Notes: generated from the sequence alone by a model not told the origin. Numbered from the stretch's first letter, positions 50,292 through 59,634 are shown. The stretch: 64,000 nt of DNA from Kocuria salsicia (GCF_007681555.1 NZ_VELE01000005.1:86021-150020), one strand, 5' to 3'. Translations and numbers: made by a program.

Positions 50292-51771
50292 CGACGCCGC
50301 CGCCACGGCTGCCTCCGCGGCGCCCGACCCCGGCGCGAGCGACGGGGGGAACGCCGTCGTGCGCCGTCCGGTGCGGGAGTGGCTGCTGACGCCCGCGGCC
50401 GTGTGGTGCGGCTTCGCGGTGGTGCACGTCTACTTCCTGTGCTGGATGGCCTCCTTCTTCCTGCACGGCTGGGCGTTCAGCGACACCGAGCAGTACCGCG
50501 AGTGGGCGATGGCCGGGTACAACGCGCCCGTGACTGACGCCGTGAGCCCGTGGGTCTACCCCGTGCTCGCGCAGGTCCCGATCATGCTGCCCCGGATCGC
50601 CGGTCACGACCTCTACCTGCTGGCGTGGACGCTGATGATCACGGTGCTGGACGCGGTGGCCATGTGGTTCCTGCTGCACCGCGCCCACCGTCCCGCGCGT
50701 GGCGAGCTGCCCGAGCTGGTCGGTGGCACTCCCGATGACGACGCCGCGGGGTCCCGTTCCGGCCTAAGCCCACGCGGTCCGGTGGCCGGGGGCGCACCGG
50801 ATGACGTGGAGGCAGGGCCTGCGCCCGGCGCCGCCTCGAACGGTCCCGGCGCGGCCCACGGCAGCTCGGCGGTGCAGAGCCGTCGACGCTCGGCCGTGGT
50901 GGCCGGCTGGTGGTGGGTCGTGTTCACCGTCTTCCTGGGCTACCTCAGCTTCGCCCGCGTGGAGGGCGTGGCGGCACCGATCGTGCTCATCGGTCTGCTC
51001 TACGCGGTGCGCCGCCCCGTGGTGGGCTCCGCGCTGCTGAGCGTGGCCACGTGGATCAAGGTGTGGCCGGCCGCCGCGGTCCTCGCCATGGTGATCGCGC
51101 TGCGCCAGCGTGCGCGCATCGTGCTCACCGGCATCGTGGTGAGTGCTGCGGTGGTCGGTGGGGTGCTGGTACTGGGCGGGATCGAGCACATCGCAGCCTT
51201 CGCCCTGAACCAGGGCTCGCGCGGGATGCAGCTGGAGGCCACGTTCTCCACGCCGTGGGTGTGGGCCGCGGTGCTGGGTCTCTGGGACTCGCGGATCGCG
51301 GACAACACGGCAATCAACTCCACCGAGGTCTACGGGCCGGGAGTGGACGTCATGGCCTCGTTCATGCAGCCGCTGCTGCTGCTCGCGGTGGCTGGCGCCG
51401 CCGCGCTGCTGATCCGTGCCCTGCGCCGCGGGGCGGACCGCGGGCGCCTGGTCTACGCGGGCACCCTGCTGCTGACCACCGTGCTGATCGTGTTCAACAA
51501 GGTGGGCTCGCCCCAGTTCATGGTGTGGCTCGCCCCCGTGGTGGTGGTGGGTCTGCTGCACGACCGCGTCCGCTGGCTCGCCCCCGCCCTGCTGGTGCTG
51601 GGGACCGCAGCCGCGACCTTCGTGATCTACCCGCTGTTCTACACGCCGCTGATCCACGCCAATCCCGTGATGGCCGCGGTGCTCACGGTGCGCAACGTGC
51701 TCCTCGTGTCACTGCTGGTGTGGACCGGCCGGCGGATCTGGGAGCTCGGCAGCCGGACAGCCGTGAACTGA
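50272..51771 (+). CDS. GT-C family membrane glycosyltransferase, tandem paralogue
   Basis: 499 residues, clearly homologous along its length to the preceding protein (FSDTEQYREWAMAGYNAP, SPWVYPVLAQVPIML, SFARVEGVAAPIVLIGLLYA, QGSRGMQLEATFSTPWVWAA, NKVGSPQFMVWLAP). It differs by a ~60-residue insertion in a cytoplasmic loop (PDDDAAGSRSGLSPRG) and an N-terminal Ala-rich tail with RRPDDAAATAAS. The start is probably TTG 50272 with GGGAG upstream, overlapping the first gene by 20 nt; no better start precedes the first helix. Tandem duplication with divergence suggests successive steps of one polymer. Confidence 0.8.
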   Translation: MLPRRPDDAAATAASAAPDPGASDGGNAVVRRPVREWLLTPAAVWCGFAVVHVYFLCWMASFFLHGWAFSDTEQYREWAMAGYNAPVTDAVSPWVYPVLAQVPIMLPRIAGHDLYLLAWTLMITVLDAVAMWFLLHRAHRPARGELPELVGGTPDDDAAGSRSGLSPRGPVAGGAPDDVEAGPAPGAASNGPGAAHGSSAVQSRRRSAVVAGWWWVVFTVFLGYLSFARVEGVAAPIVLIGLLYAVRRPVVGSALLSVATWIKVWPAAAVLAMVIALRQRARIVLTGIVVSAAVVGGVLVLGGIEHIAAFALNQGSRGMQLEATFSTPWVWAAVLGLWDSRIADNTAINSTEVYGPGVDVMASFMQPLLLLAVAGAAALLIRALRRGADRGRLVYAGTLLLTTVLIVFNKVGSPQFMVWLAPVVVVGLLHDRVRWLAPALLVLGTAAATFVIYPLFYTPLIHANPVMAAVLTVRNVLLVSLLVWTGRRIWELGSRTAVN

Positions 51772-51811
51772 CCCGGCCGAGCGGCCGCAGTACGGGCGCG
51801 GCACGGGCGTC

Positions 51812-51940
51812 ATGACCGGAATCACCGGAATCCTGGTGGGCATTGCGGCTCTCATCCACCCCTTCGCCCGCGCGGGCCTCACGGCACGCTCCTACCGCAA
51901 GAAGCCGGAGCAGGCCGACGCCGCTGCCGCGTGCCGGTGA
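51812..51940 (+). CDS. Possible 42-residue small protein
   Basis: ATG 51812 opens MTGITGILVGIAALIHPFAR followed by a basic, Ala-rich tail ending AACR. It could be a small membrane peptide or the remnant of a transporter C-terminus. No ribosome-binding site is obvious. In the surrounding gap 51772-52283 nothing else is recognisable except the heptamer array at 52188-52236. Confidence 0.25.
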   Translation: MTGITGILVGIAALIHPFARAGLTARSYRKKPEQADAAAACR

Positions 51941-52187
51941 CCTTCCCTCCTCCTGATCCTGCCCCCGCCTGACGAGGAGACCGGCCGTGCTGCGCACCAC
52001 CGCACTGACACCCTGCCCCCCCTGGGCACTGCCGTGGGTCTCGCGGGCCACGCGCCGACCAGCCGGCGGCGCAGGACCCGCGTCTTCGTCTCGATCTCGT
52101 CGATCGCGGAACGGTACGTCACCACGAAGCGATCCCGCTCCTCCGCGTGGCATGGAGACCCCTCAGTGCCACCGAGCACTGGCTTCG

Positions 52188-52236
52188 TGGTGCGTCGTGC
52201 GTGGTGCGTGGTGCGTGGTGCGTGGTGCGTGGTGTC
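52188..52236. repeat. TGGTGCG heptamer tandem array
   Basis: Six copies of TGGTGCG (second copy TCGTGCG) at 52188-52229 plus a partial seventh, about 50 nt beyond the stop of the leftward gene at 52284. Confidence 0.95.
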
Positions 52237-52283
52237 CCGCGTGCGGCGCGGTCGTCCCCGGGTGGTGCCCCGCGGGTGCGGTC

Positions 52284-53531
52284 CTACCGACCGTCCCCGC
52301 GGCGCTTGAACCGGTTCATCGCGTAGCCGATCAGGGAGGGCGCCTCCTCCGGTTCGCGGGCCTCGGCGCGCCGCAGCCGGTCCTCGCGCTTCTCGCGGTG
52401 GCGCTGCATGTGGTCCTCGTAGCGCATCTGGTTCTGCCGCTGCTGCTCCTGCTCCGCGGCCTCGGTGGCGGGATCGGTGGTGGTGCGCCCGTCTGCCGCG
52501 GTCATCCGGGAGATGGGTGCGGTGGCGTCCGTGTCCGCCCGCTCCGCCTGCACCACGCGGGGCAGCCGCCGCCGGACAGCCTCCCGCTCGGCGCGCTCCG
52601 CCAGGCGCCGCTGGGAGGCACTCTGCCGGCGGGGCTCGGCGTAGCGGTCCCGGATCTGCTCGACCACCGGCAGCTCGTCGGTGGTCTCGTAGGCCTCCTC
52701 CGGATCGTCGTGGTCAGCGTGGTACGCCGACGCCGACGCCGCCCACTCGCGGTCACGCCGCGCCGGTGCTGCGGCGTCGTCGTCCTCCGCGAACGCCGAC
52801 CGGTGGCCGCGCTGCCGGGGGAACTCGTCCTCCCGCAGCGGGGTGACCCGGGGGACCGGACCGGTGTCCACGTCCGTCTCCACGGGCACTTCCCAGCGGG
52901 TCCCCGCGAACGCGCGGTGGCTGCGCCAGCCGCGGAAGAGCTTCCAGCCCAGGTAGAGCATGCCGAGCAGCAGCACGGTGGCGGGCTCCGCGTAGCCGGT
53001 GGAGTAGTAGATGGTGGCCACGAGCAGCACCACGAGCCCTACACCCAGCGGTGCCAGGGCCACGGGAGACTGGATGGCGAGCAGGCCCAGCAGGTCCCGG
53101 GAGTAGCGCGAGTCGTACTGGCGTCCGTGCAGCGCGTGGGCGCGGATCTTCACTCCCGGGGGTGTGTGCTCGGAGAGCCGCTGGTCGGTGACGGGAGCCC
53201 CGTCGGTGTCGTCCGGGTTCAGCACCACCGTGCGGGCCCGGCCCGCGGCCAGCGCGGCACGGTTGGTGGCCGTGGCGCCGGCGAAGACCAGGTACACGCC
53301 CATGGTGGCGAGCACGAACGGGAGCAGCACTGCCAGGAACAGGGTGACCACGCGCCACACCCACGCGACGTCGCCCGCCGGGAAGTTCTGGAACTTCAGG
53401 GGGCCGTGGGTGAACCAGAGCAGCGCCGATCCGATCAGCAGCGCCCCCACCCCGTTGAGAACGGCGTGCACACGTAGCCGGGGCCAGCCGCGGGCGGACC
53501 GCGCGGCCCAGCGTTGTTCGCGTGTGCGCAT
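52284..53531 (-). CDS. Membrane protein with long charged cytoplasmic tail
   Basis: 415 residues, function unknown. Four hydrophobic segments: about 24-42, 58-84, then a polar section (NPDDTDGAPVTDQRLSEHTP), then about 152-172 and 180-197. The C-terminal half (about 215-415) is highly charged with an acidic part (EDDDAAAPARRDREW) and an Arg/Glu-rich coiled-coil-like end (QRQNQMRYEDHMQRHREKRE). ATG 53531 has AGGAG upstream; the frame is open farther but without a start signal. EDDDAAA is encoded by the dispersed word. Confidence 0.68.
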   Translation of the reverse strand: MRTREQRWAARSARGWPRLRVHAVLNGVGALLIGSALLWFTHGPLKFQNFPAGDVAWVWRVVTLFLAVLLPFVLATMGVYLVFAGATATNRAALAAGRARTVVLNPDDTDGAPVTDQRLSEHTPPGVKIRAHALHGRQYDSRYSRDLLGLLAIQSPVALAPLGVGLVVLLVATIYYSTGYAEPATVLLLGMLYLGWKLFRGWRSHRAFAGTRWEVPVETDVDTGPVPRVTPLREDEFPRQRGHRSAFAEDDDAAAPARRDREWAASASAYHADHDDPEEAYETTDELPVVEQIRDRYAEPRRQSASQRRLAERAEREAVRRRLPRVVQAERADTDATAPISRMTAADGRTTTDPATEAAEQEQQRQNQMRYEDHMQRHREKREDRLRRAEAREPEEAPSLIGYAMNRFKRRGDGR

Positions 53532-53675
53532 GGATGCTCCTGAGGTCCCGGGGGAAGAAGGGGATGGTCTCAGGGTAAGCCGTGCCCGCAGCCGCACGCA
53601 CCGCGCCCGAGGGGTCTGTCCCACCCGGCCCGGCGCACCCCGGCCCGAGCCCACGACGTCACGCCCTCCTGCACC

Positions 53676-53681
53676 TAGGAT
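53676..53681 (+). promoter_or_regulatory. Leaderless -10 element
   Basis: TAGGAT six nt before the GTG at 53688. Confidence 0.55.
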
Positions 53682-53687
53682 CTACCC

Positions 53688-54971
53688 GTGGCCCGTTTCC
53701 TCCTGGACATCACTCCCCTGCGAGAAATTCCCGCGTTCCGTCGGCTCTGGATAGGCTCCACGCTGTCCATGCTGGGCAGCCAGTTCACGGTGATCGCAAT
53801 CAGCCTGGAGGTCTTCGAGCTCACGCGCTCCACGTTCGCGGTGGGGCTCGTGGGGGTCTTCGCGCTCGTGCCGCTGATTGTCGCAGGACTCTACGGCGGT
53901 TCGATCGGGGACACCACGGACCGTCGCCTGGCCGGGTTGTGGACCACGGTGGGGCTGTTCGCGATGACCGTGGCGCTCGCCGCCCACGCGTGGCTGGACG
54001 TCCGCAGCGTGGGGGTCCTCTACTCCGTCGTGGCGCTGCACTCCTTCGCGCAGGGCCTGAACCAGCCCGTGCGCGGGGCGATCGTCCCCCGGGTGGTCCC
54101 CATGCGTCAGCTGCCCGCGGCCAACGCCCTGTTCCAGCTCACCATGGGCTCCTGTCTGATGATCGGCCCGCTCCTCGGCGCGTTAACGGTGGCCACCCTG
54201 GGGTTCCAGTGGGCCTACACGCTGGACGCCATGAGCTTCGGGGTGAGCCTGTGGGCCATGTACAAGCTGCCGTCCCTGCCTCCGGAGCCGGGGGAGCACG
54301 GCGCGGCCAGGAGGGCGGGGTTCCGCTCCGTTGTGGAGGGGTTCGCGTTCCTGGCCACCCGACCCAACCTGCGCATGACCTTTCTGCTGGACCTCGCCGC
54401 CATGGTCTTCGCGATGCCGCGTGCCCTGTTCCCGGTGCTCGGGGCGTCCGTGCTGGGCGGGGACCAGTTCACGGTGGGACTGCTCACTGCGGCGCTCGCG
54501 GCTGGGTCGGTGATCGCGGGCATCTTCTCAGGAACATTCGTACGCATCAATCATCACGGTCGGGCGTGCACTGCCGCGGTGGCCGGATGGGCGGTGTGCA
54601 TCATGGCCTTCGGCGCCGTGGTGCTGCTCGCCTCGCACGGCTGGGGTGCGGACACCGTGTGGCCCCTGGCCCTGTCCTGCCTCGTGCTCCTGGCGGCCGG
54701 CGTCATGGACTCAGTGTCCATGCTCTTCCGCACCACCATCCTGCAGGCCGCCACCCCGGACAACCTGCGGGGGCGGCTGCAGGGCATCTTCATCGTGGTG
54801 GTCGCCGGTGGGCCCCGCCTGGGCGACGCCGCCATGGGCACCGGCGGCCAGTGGCTCGGCCCCGGCTGGGCCGCCCTGGGCGGGGCTACCATATGCCTGC
54901 TGCTGGTCCTGCTGCTGGTGCGCCTGTTCCCGGCCTTCATGCGCTACGACGCCCGCGACCCGCAGCCCTGA
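53688..54971 (+). CDS. MFS exporter (EntS/MFS_3-like)
   Basis: 427 residues, about twelve helices. IPAFRRLWIGSTLSMLGSQF at 13-32 and YGGSIGDTTDRRLAGLWTTV (motif A region) are typical of the EntS/MFS_3 group, which exports siderophores or drugs; HSFAQGLNQPVRGAIVPRVV and LPAANALFQLTMGSCLMIGP follow. No siderophore genes are nearby, so the substrate is open. GTG 53688 is supported by TAGGAT 6 nt upstream and absence of a Shine-Dalgarno. The dispersed word follows its stop at 54985. Confidence 0.83.
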   Translation: MARFLLDITPLREIPAFRRLWIGSTLSMLGSQFTVIAISLEVFELTRSTFAVGLVGVFALVPLIVAGLYGGSIGDTTDRRLAGLWTTVGLFAMTVALAAHAWLDVRSVGVLYSVVALHSFAQGLNQPVRGAIVPRVVPMRQLPAANALFQLTMGSCLMIGPLLGALTVATLGFQWAYTLDAMSFGVSLWAMYKLPSLPPEPGEHGAARRAGFRSVVEGFAFLATRPNLRMTFLLDLAAMVFAMPRALFPVLGASVLGGDQFTVGLLTAALAAGSVIAGIFSGTFVRINHHGRACTAAVAGWAVCIMAFGAVVLLASHGWGADTVWPLALSCLVLLAAGVMDSVSMLFRTTILQAATPDNLRGRLQGIFIVVVAGGPRLGDAAMGTGGQWLGPGWAALGGATICLLLVLLLVRLFPAFMRYDARDPQP

Positions 54972-54984
54972 CACCCCCGCGGAT

Positions 54985-54996
54985 GACGACGCCGCG
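54985..54996 (+). repeat. GACGACGCCGCG dispersed word
   Basis: 13 nt after the MFS stop codon and upstream of the aldehyde dehydrogenase, same orientation as both genes. Confidence 0.7.
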
Positions 54997-55036
54997 CGGC
55001 CACCTTCACACACCACCCACCCAGGAGGGACACGAC

Positions 55037-56494
55037 ATGGCGATTCTCGAGGACAAGCGGTGGAGCGGAAAGCTCTTCGACGGCGGCTGGACGGACGGGG
55101 CGGGTGAGCCGATCGAGGTGCGCAACCCGGCCACGGACGAGGTGATCGCCTGCGTGGGCGGCGCGACCCCGGCGGACGTGCACGAGGCGGCGACAGCGGC
55201 CTCGTCGGCCCAGGTGGCGTGGGCGGGCATGAAGCCCACGGAACGCGCGGCCGTGCTGCGCCGCGCGGGGCAGCTGTTCGAGGAGAACACCGCCGAGATC
55301 GTCGACTGGGTGGTCCGCGAGACCGGCGCGATCCAGCCCAAGGCGGGCATGGAGGCGCACGTGGCCGCGCAGGAGTGCTTCGAGGCATCGGCGCTGCCCA
55401 CGCACGTGAAGGGGCAGGTGCTCGCCTCGGACGAGCCGCACTGGTCCCTGGCGCGGCGCGTGCCCTCCGGAGTGGTCTCCGTGATCTCGCCCTTCAACTT
55501 CCCGCTGATCCTCTCAATCCGCTCGGTGGCCCCCGCGCTGGCCCTGGGCAACGCGGTGCTGCTCAAGCCGGACCCCCGCACCCCCGTGAGCGGCGGTGTG
55601 CTGATCGCGCGGGTGCTTGAGGAGGCCGGTCTGCCGCAGGGCGTGCTGCACGTGCTGCCCGGGGGCGGGGACGCCGGTGCGGCTGCTGTGGACGCGCCCG
55701 AGGTGCGCGTCGTGTCCTTCACCGGGTCCACGGCGGCCGGCCGCCACGTGGGAGCGGCCGGTGCCCAGCACCTCAAGCGCACGCACCTGGAGCTGGGCGG
55801 GAACAACGCCATGGTGGTGCTCCCCTCCGCGGACCTGGACCTCGCGGTGGGCGTGGGCGCGATGGGCTCGTTCTTCCACCAGGGCCAGGTGTGCATGACC
55901 ACGGGCCGCCACATCGTCCACCAGAACGTCTACGAGGAGTACGTGGAGCGCCTGGCGGTGAAGGCCGATTCCCTCGTGGTGGGGGACCCGTCCCAGGGGC
56001 AGGTGCACCTGGGACCGGTGATCGACGAGAAGCAGCTGAAGGCCGTGGACTCCGTGGTCCAGGAGTCGGTGATCGCCGGTGCGAGCATCAGGGCCGGGGC
56101 CACCCACGACGGGCTGTTCTACCGGCCCACGGTGCTGGCGGACCTGGCCCCCCAGATGCCTGCGTGGAACCAGGAGATCTTCGGGCCGGTGGCTCCGGTG
56201 ATCGCCGTGTCCTCCGTGGACGAGGCCGTGGCCCTGGCCAACGCCTCCGAGTACGCGCTCTCGCTGTCCGTCCTGGGCGAGGTGGGTGAGGCCATGGGGC
56301 TCGCGGACCGGATCCACGCCGGCAAGGTCCACGTCAACGAGATGACCGTGATGGACGAGGCCACCGCACCCATGGGTGGCATGAAAGCCTCCGGGACGGG
56401 TGCGCACTTCGGCGGCGCGGAGGCGAACATCGAGGCGTTCACCGAGCTGCAGTGGGTCACAATCAGCCCGGAGATCCCGACCTACCCGTTCTGA
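55037..56494 (+). CDS. Benzaldehyde-dehydrogenase-like aldehyde dehydrogenase
   Basis: NAD(P)-dependent aldehyde dehydrogenase, 485 residues. The residues around the active site, LELGGNNAMVVLPSADLD and SFFHQGQVCMTTGRHIVH (catalytic Cys), match the benzaldehyde/vanillin dehydrogenase branch more than the aliphatic ones; VISPFNFPLILSIRSVAPAL is also typical. An aromatic aldehyde is thus the likeliest substrate. GGAGGGA precedes ATG 55037. It converges with the tctCBA operon; 21 nt separate the stops. Confidence 0.85.
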   Translation: MAILEDKRWSGKLFDGGWTDGAGEPIEVRNPATDEVIACVGGATPADVHEAATAASSAQVAWAGMKPTERAAVLRRAGQLFEENTAEIVDWVVRETGAIQPKAGMEAHVAAQECFEASALPTHVKGQVLASDEPHWSLARRVPSGVVSVISPFNFPLILSIRSVAPALALGNAVLLKPDPRTPVSGGVLIARVLEEAGLPQGVLHVLPGGGDAGAAAVDAPEVRVVSFTGSTAAGRHVGAAGAQHLKRTHLELGGNNAMVVLPSADLDLAVGVGAMGSFFHQGQVCMTTGRHIVHQNVYEEYVERLAVKADSLVVGDPSQGQVHLGPVIDEKQLKAVDSVVQESVIAGASIRAGATHDGLFYRPTVLADLAPQMPAWNQEIFGPVAPVIAVSSVDEAVALANASEYALSLSVLGEVGEAMGLADRIHAGKVHVNEMTVMDEATAPMGGMKASGTGAHFGGAEANIEAFTELQWVTISPEIPTYPF

Positions 56495-56515
56495 GCTGCC
56501 CGCGCGCGCCGGGTG

Positions 56516-58021
56516 TCACACGTCCCGGCGCGTGCGACTGGTGACCTTGCTGCGCAGCGTCAGCAGCAGCACGAGGAGCAGGACGCCGTAGAGCACGAGC
56601 ACGATGGGTCCGGTGAAGAGCACCGCGGGGTCCCCGTCCGCGCTGATGAGGGCGTCGCGCAGGCTCGTCTCCGCGAGGGGGCCGAGCACCATGCCGATGA
56701 TCAGGGGTGCGAGTGGGTAGTCGTGCATGCGCATCAGGAACCCGACGAGCCCCACGCCGAGCAGCATCAGCAGGTCGAAGGTGGACCCGGAGGTTGCGTA
56801 GATGCCGAGCCCGCAGAACACCGTGATCCCCGCGTACAGGTACGGCTGGGGGATCAGCAGCAGCTTGGCCCAGACCATGGCGAAGGGCAGGTTGATGACC
56901 AGAAGCACGATCATCGCGATGAAGAAGCTCGCCAGCAGCGCCCACACGAGGTCCGGCGCACGCTCGAACAGCAGCGGACCCGGCTGCAGGCCGTACTGGC
57001 GGAACGCCGCGAGCATGATGGCGGCGGTCGCCGAGACCGGCAGGCCCAGCGCGAGCAGGGCGCCCATCGCCATGCCGGTGGTCGCGTTGCCGGCGGCCTC
57101 CGGGGCGGCCAGGCCGCGGATGGCGCCCTTGCCGAACTGGGGATCGGGGCGACGACGGTCGAGCTTGCGTTCCGCGCCGAACGCCAGGAACGTGGGGATC
57201 TCGGCACCGCCGGCCGGGATCACGCCGAACGGCAGCCCGATCGCTGTGCCGCGCAGCCACGCCGGGGCGGCCTCGCGCAGCTCCGCGCGGCTGAGCCACG
57301 GTCGGCCCTTGGACTTCAGCATCTCGCCCTGGCTCTTGAACCGGGCCACGGTGGCGAAGTAGACGACCTCGCCGAGTGCGAGGACCGCCACCGTGACGGT
57401 CACGAGCGAGATTCCGTCGAAGAGGTAGGGGGAGTCCATGGTGAACCGCGGGATGCCCGTGACGGAGTCGATGCCCACCACCGCGATGCCCAGGCCGAAC
57501 GCCAGGGACAGCAGACCCTTCACGGCCGAGTCGGTCACCACCGAGGAGGTGGCCACGAAGGCGAACAGTGCGAGCGCGAAGTACTCCGCGGGACCGAACT
57601 TGGTGGAGAACTCCGCGAGGAACGGTGCGAAGAAGACGACCACCACCGACGCCACGAAGCCGCCGATGAACGCACCGATGGCGGCGGTGGCCAGGGCCTG
57701 CGGGGCCCTCCCGTTCTGGGCCATCTTGTGGCCCTCGAACGTGGAGGCGATCGCGGAGGCCTGCCCCGGTGTGTTCATGAGGATGCCCATGGTGGAGTCC
57801 CCGAACAGCCCGCCAAAGTACACGCCGGAGAACATGATGAACGCGGCCGTGGGATCCAGGGCGAAGGTGACCGGCAGCAGCAGGGCCACGGCCATCGAGG
57901 AACCGAGACCGGGCATCACGCCCACGGCGGTGCCCAGGAAGCAGCCCAGGACCACCCAGAAGATGTTCTGGAACGTGAGGGCTCCGGCGAAGCCCTCCAT
58001 CAGCAGTGACAGGGTGTCCAT
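56516..58021 (-). CDS. tctA: Tripartite tricarboxylate-type transporter, large membrane subunit
   Basis: 501 residues with about eleven or twelve helices. The duplicated family signature appears as GVMPGLGSSMAVALLLPVTF with GGLFGDSTMGILMNTPGQAS, and again as GVIPAGGAEIPTFLAFGAER with EAAGNATTGMAMGALLALGL. It is the permease of a binding-protein-dependent secondary importer with TctB and TctC; family substrates include citrate, terephthalate and other carboxylates. It directly follows tctB with no gap. Confidence 0.93.
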   Translation of the reverse strand: MDTLSLLMEGFAGALTFQNIFWVVLGCFLGTAVGVMPGLGSSMAVALLLPVTFALDPTAAFIMFSGVYFGGLFGDSTMGILMNTPGQASAIASTFEGHKMAQNGRAPQALATAAIGAFIGGFVASVVVVFFAPFLAEFSTKFGPAEYFALALFAFVATSSVVTDSAVKGLLSLAFGLGIAVVGIDSVTGIPRFTMDSPYLFDGISLVTVTVAVLALGEVVYFATVARFKSQGEMLKSKGRPWLSRAELREAAPAWLRGTAIGLPFGVIPAGGAEIPTFLAFGAERKLDRRRPDPQFGKGAIRGLAAPEAAGNATTGMAMGALLALGLPVSATAAIMLAAFRQYGLQPGPLLFERAPDLVWALLASFFIAMIVLLVINLPFAMVWAKLLLIPQPYLYAGITVFCGLGIYATSGSTFDLLMLLGVGLVGFLMRMHDYPLAPLIIGMVLGPLAETSLRDALISADGDPAVLFTGPIVLVLYGVLLLVLLLTLRSKVTSRTRRDV

Positions 58022-58636
58022 CTAGAACCCGCCTCCCAGGATGCCGGAGGGCAGTGAGAGCCCGAGGGCCATGTCGAATGCAATGTACGCGAGCGAGCTG
58101 ACGGTCAGCCCCACCACCAGGGTGAGCAGCGGCCGGGCGGCACCGAAGCCGCGGGCCACGCACCAGAACAGCAGCGCGGCCCCGATGATCCAGCCCAGGA
58201 ACTCGAGCAGCAGGGCGAAGACCAGGAACCCGCCGACCACCCAGGCGAAGGAGCGCCACGAGAAGCGGGGAGCGGCGTCGTCCCCGGGGGCTGTGGTGTC
58301 CGCCGCGCCGACGGCGGTGCTGCCGGAGGGTGCCTTCCCCGCCTGCTTCTCGTGCGCGGACCCGGCTGCGCGGCGCCGGCGCAGGATTACCAGGACGTCC
58401 AGGACCACGAGCCCGTAGACGACGCCTACTACCGTGGCCGGGAAGAAGCGCGGGCCCGGGAAGTCCACAGAGTCGGGAACGCTCATGCTCAGCAGACCCA
58501 CCAGCAGGTAGGTGGCGAACGCCGTGAACACGAGCGGCATGGTCAGTTCCCCGAGCAGGAACGGGCGCGCGGGGGCGGTCTCTGTGCTCGGCGGTTCCAC
58601 GGATGCCGAGTCCGCCCCGGCCACCTGCTGTGTCAC
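58022..58636 (-). CDS. tctB: Tripartite tricarboxylate-type transporter, small membrane subunit
   Basis: 204 residues, four predicted helices in two pairs (about 30-50, 68-88, then 135-160 and 178-198). Between the pairs is a variable Ala/Gly linker (ADTTAPGDDAAPRFSW) that includes the dispersed word in coding orientation. The start is GTG 58636 (GGAG upstream), overlapping the tctC stop by 4 nt. Confidence 0.85.
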   Translation of the reverse strand: MTQQVAGADSASVEPPSTETAPARPFLLGELTMPLVFTAFATYLLVGLLSMSVPDSVDFPGPRFFPATVVGVVYGLVVLDVLVILRRRRAAGSAHEKQAGKAPSGSTAVGAADTTAPGDDAAPRFSWRSFAWVVGGFLVFALLLEFLGWIIGAALLFWCVARGFGAARPLLTLVVGLTVSSLAYIAFDMALGLSLPSGILGGGF

Positions 58637-59634
58637 AGTCCCAACTCCTTGTACAGACCTTGGATCCTGGTCTTTTCCTCGTCCAGGAAGGTGGCGAGCT
58701 TCTCACCGGTGACGACGTTCTCGTTCCAGTTGTAGCGTTCGATGGCCTTGCGCCACTGCGGGGTGGTGACGGTCTCCCGCACGATGCTCTCGAGCTCGGA
58801 CTTCTCCGCGTCCGTGATGCCGCCCGGTGCCACGAGCAGGCGCCAGTTCGCGAGCGTCACGTCGAAGCCCTGCTCCACCGTGGTGGGAATCTCCACGCCC
58901 GCCACGGGGTCCTTGGCCACGATCGCGAGCGCCCGCAGCCGGCCTGACTCGATCTGGTCGATGGAGTCCGGGTAGCCGCTGGCGGCCGCGGCGGCCGTGC
59001 CGTTGAGCAGCGCCTGCGTGGACTCGCCGCCGCCGTCCGAGGACACGTAGATCATGTCCTTGGGAGACACGCCCGCGCTGATGGCCATCTCCGTGACCAC
59101 GAGCTGGTCGAAGGAGCCGCCCCCGGTCCAGGGCACCTTGCCGGGGTTCTTGGCCCAGGCGTCCGTGAGCTCCTTGAGGCTCGTGTAGGGGGAGTCCCCG
59201 GGGACCACGACGACGTCGTACTCCTCCACGACCACGGCCAGCGGGTTCACGTCCGCGTAGGTGGTGGCCGAGTGGTACTGGATGGTGGCCGCGAGCTGGC
59301 CCGTGCCGCCGACCATGAGGTTGTTGGCCTGGCCCTCGAGGATCTCCAGGTTGCCCAGGGCGATCGTGCCGCCGGCACCGGGGATGTTGACCACCTGGGT
59401 GTTGTTCACGATGCCGTTGGCCCGCTGGGCCTGCTGCATCTCTCGGGCCACGGTGTCCCACCCGCCACCGGCCGCCGCCGGCGCGATGATGGTCAGCGAG
59501 GAGCGGAGGTCGTTGCCCCCGGACGCGGAGACGATGGAGCCGACGGTGGCGGTCCCGATCGCGCCGGCCGCCACGAGTCCACCGAGCCCGCAGGTCAGGA
59601 ACTGGCGGCGGCTGGGGGAGTGAGTGGGTCTCAC
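58633..59634 (-). CDS. tctC: Tripartite tricarboxylate-type transporter, binding protein with Tat signal
   Basis: 333 residues. The N-terminus PTHSPSRRQFLTCGLGGLVA is a twin-arginine signal with a Cys in the hydrophobic part; the mature domain has the Bug/TctC pattern: LTIIAPAAAGGGWDTVAREM, NIPGAGGTIALGNLE, GDSPYTSLKEL and VPWTGGGSFDQLVVTEMA. It binds the carboxylate outside the membrane and hands it to TctAB. GTG 59634 is preceded by GGAGGA; the open frame to 59709 has no start signal. TATGGT at about 59699-59704 (minus) is a possible -10. Confidence 0.9.
   Translation of the reverse strand: MRPTHSPSRRQFLTCGLGGLVAAGAIGTATVGSIVSASGGNDLRSSLTIIAPAAAGGGWDTVAREMQQAQRANGIVNNTQVVNIPGAGGTIALGNLEILEGQANNLMVGGTGQLAATIQYHSATTYADVNPLAVVVEEYDVVVVPGDSPYTSLKELTDAWAKNPGKVPWTGGGSFDQLVVTEMAISAGVSPKDMIYVSSDGGGESTQALLNGTAAAAASGYPDSIDQIESGRLRALAIVAKDPVAGVEIPTTVEQGFDVTLANWRLLVAPGGITDAEKSELESIVRETVTTPQWRKAIERYNWNENVVTGEKLATFLDEEKTRIQGLYKELGL

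Noticed and set aside
51892..52179. Minus-strand frame of 95 codons in the gap after the GT-C genes
   Set aside because: No recognisable family, no start signal, overlaps the opposite small frame; not enough support.
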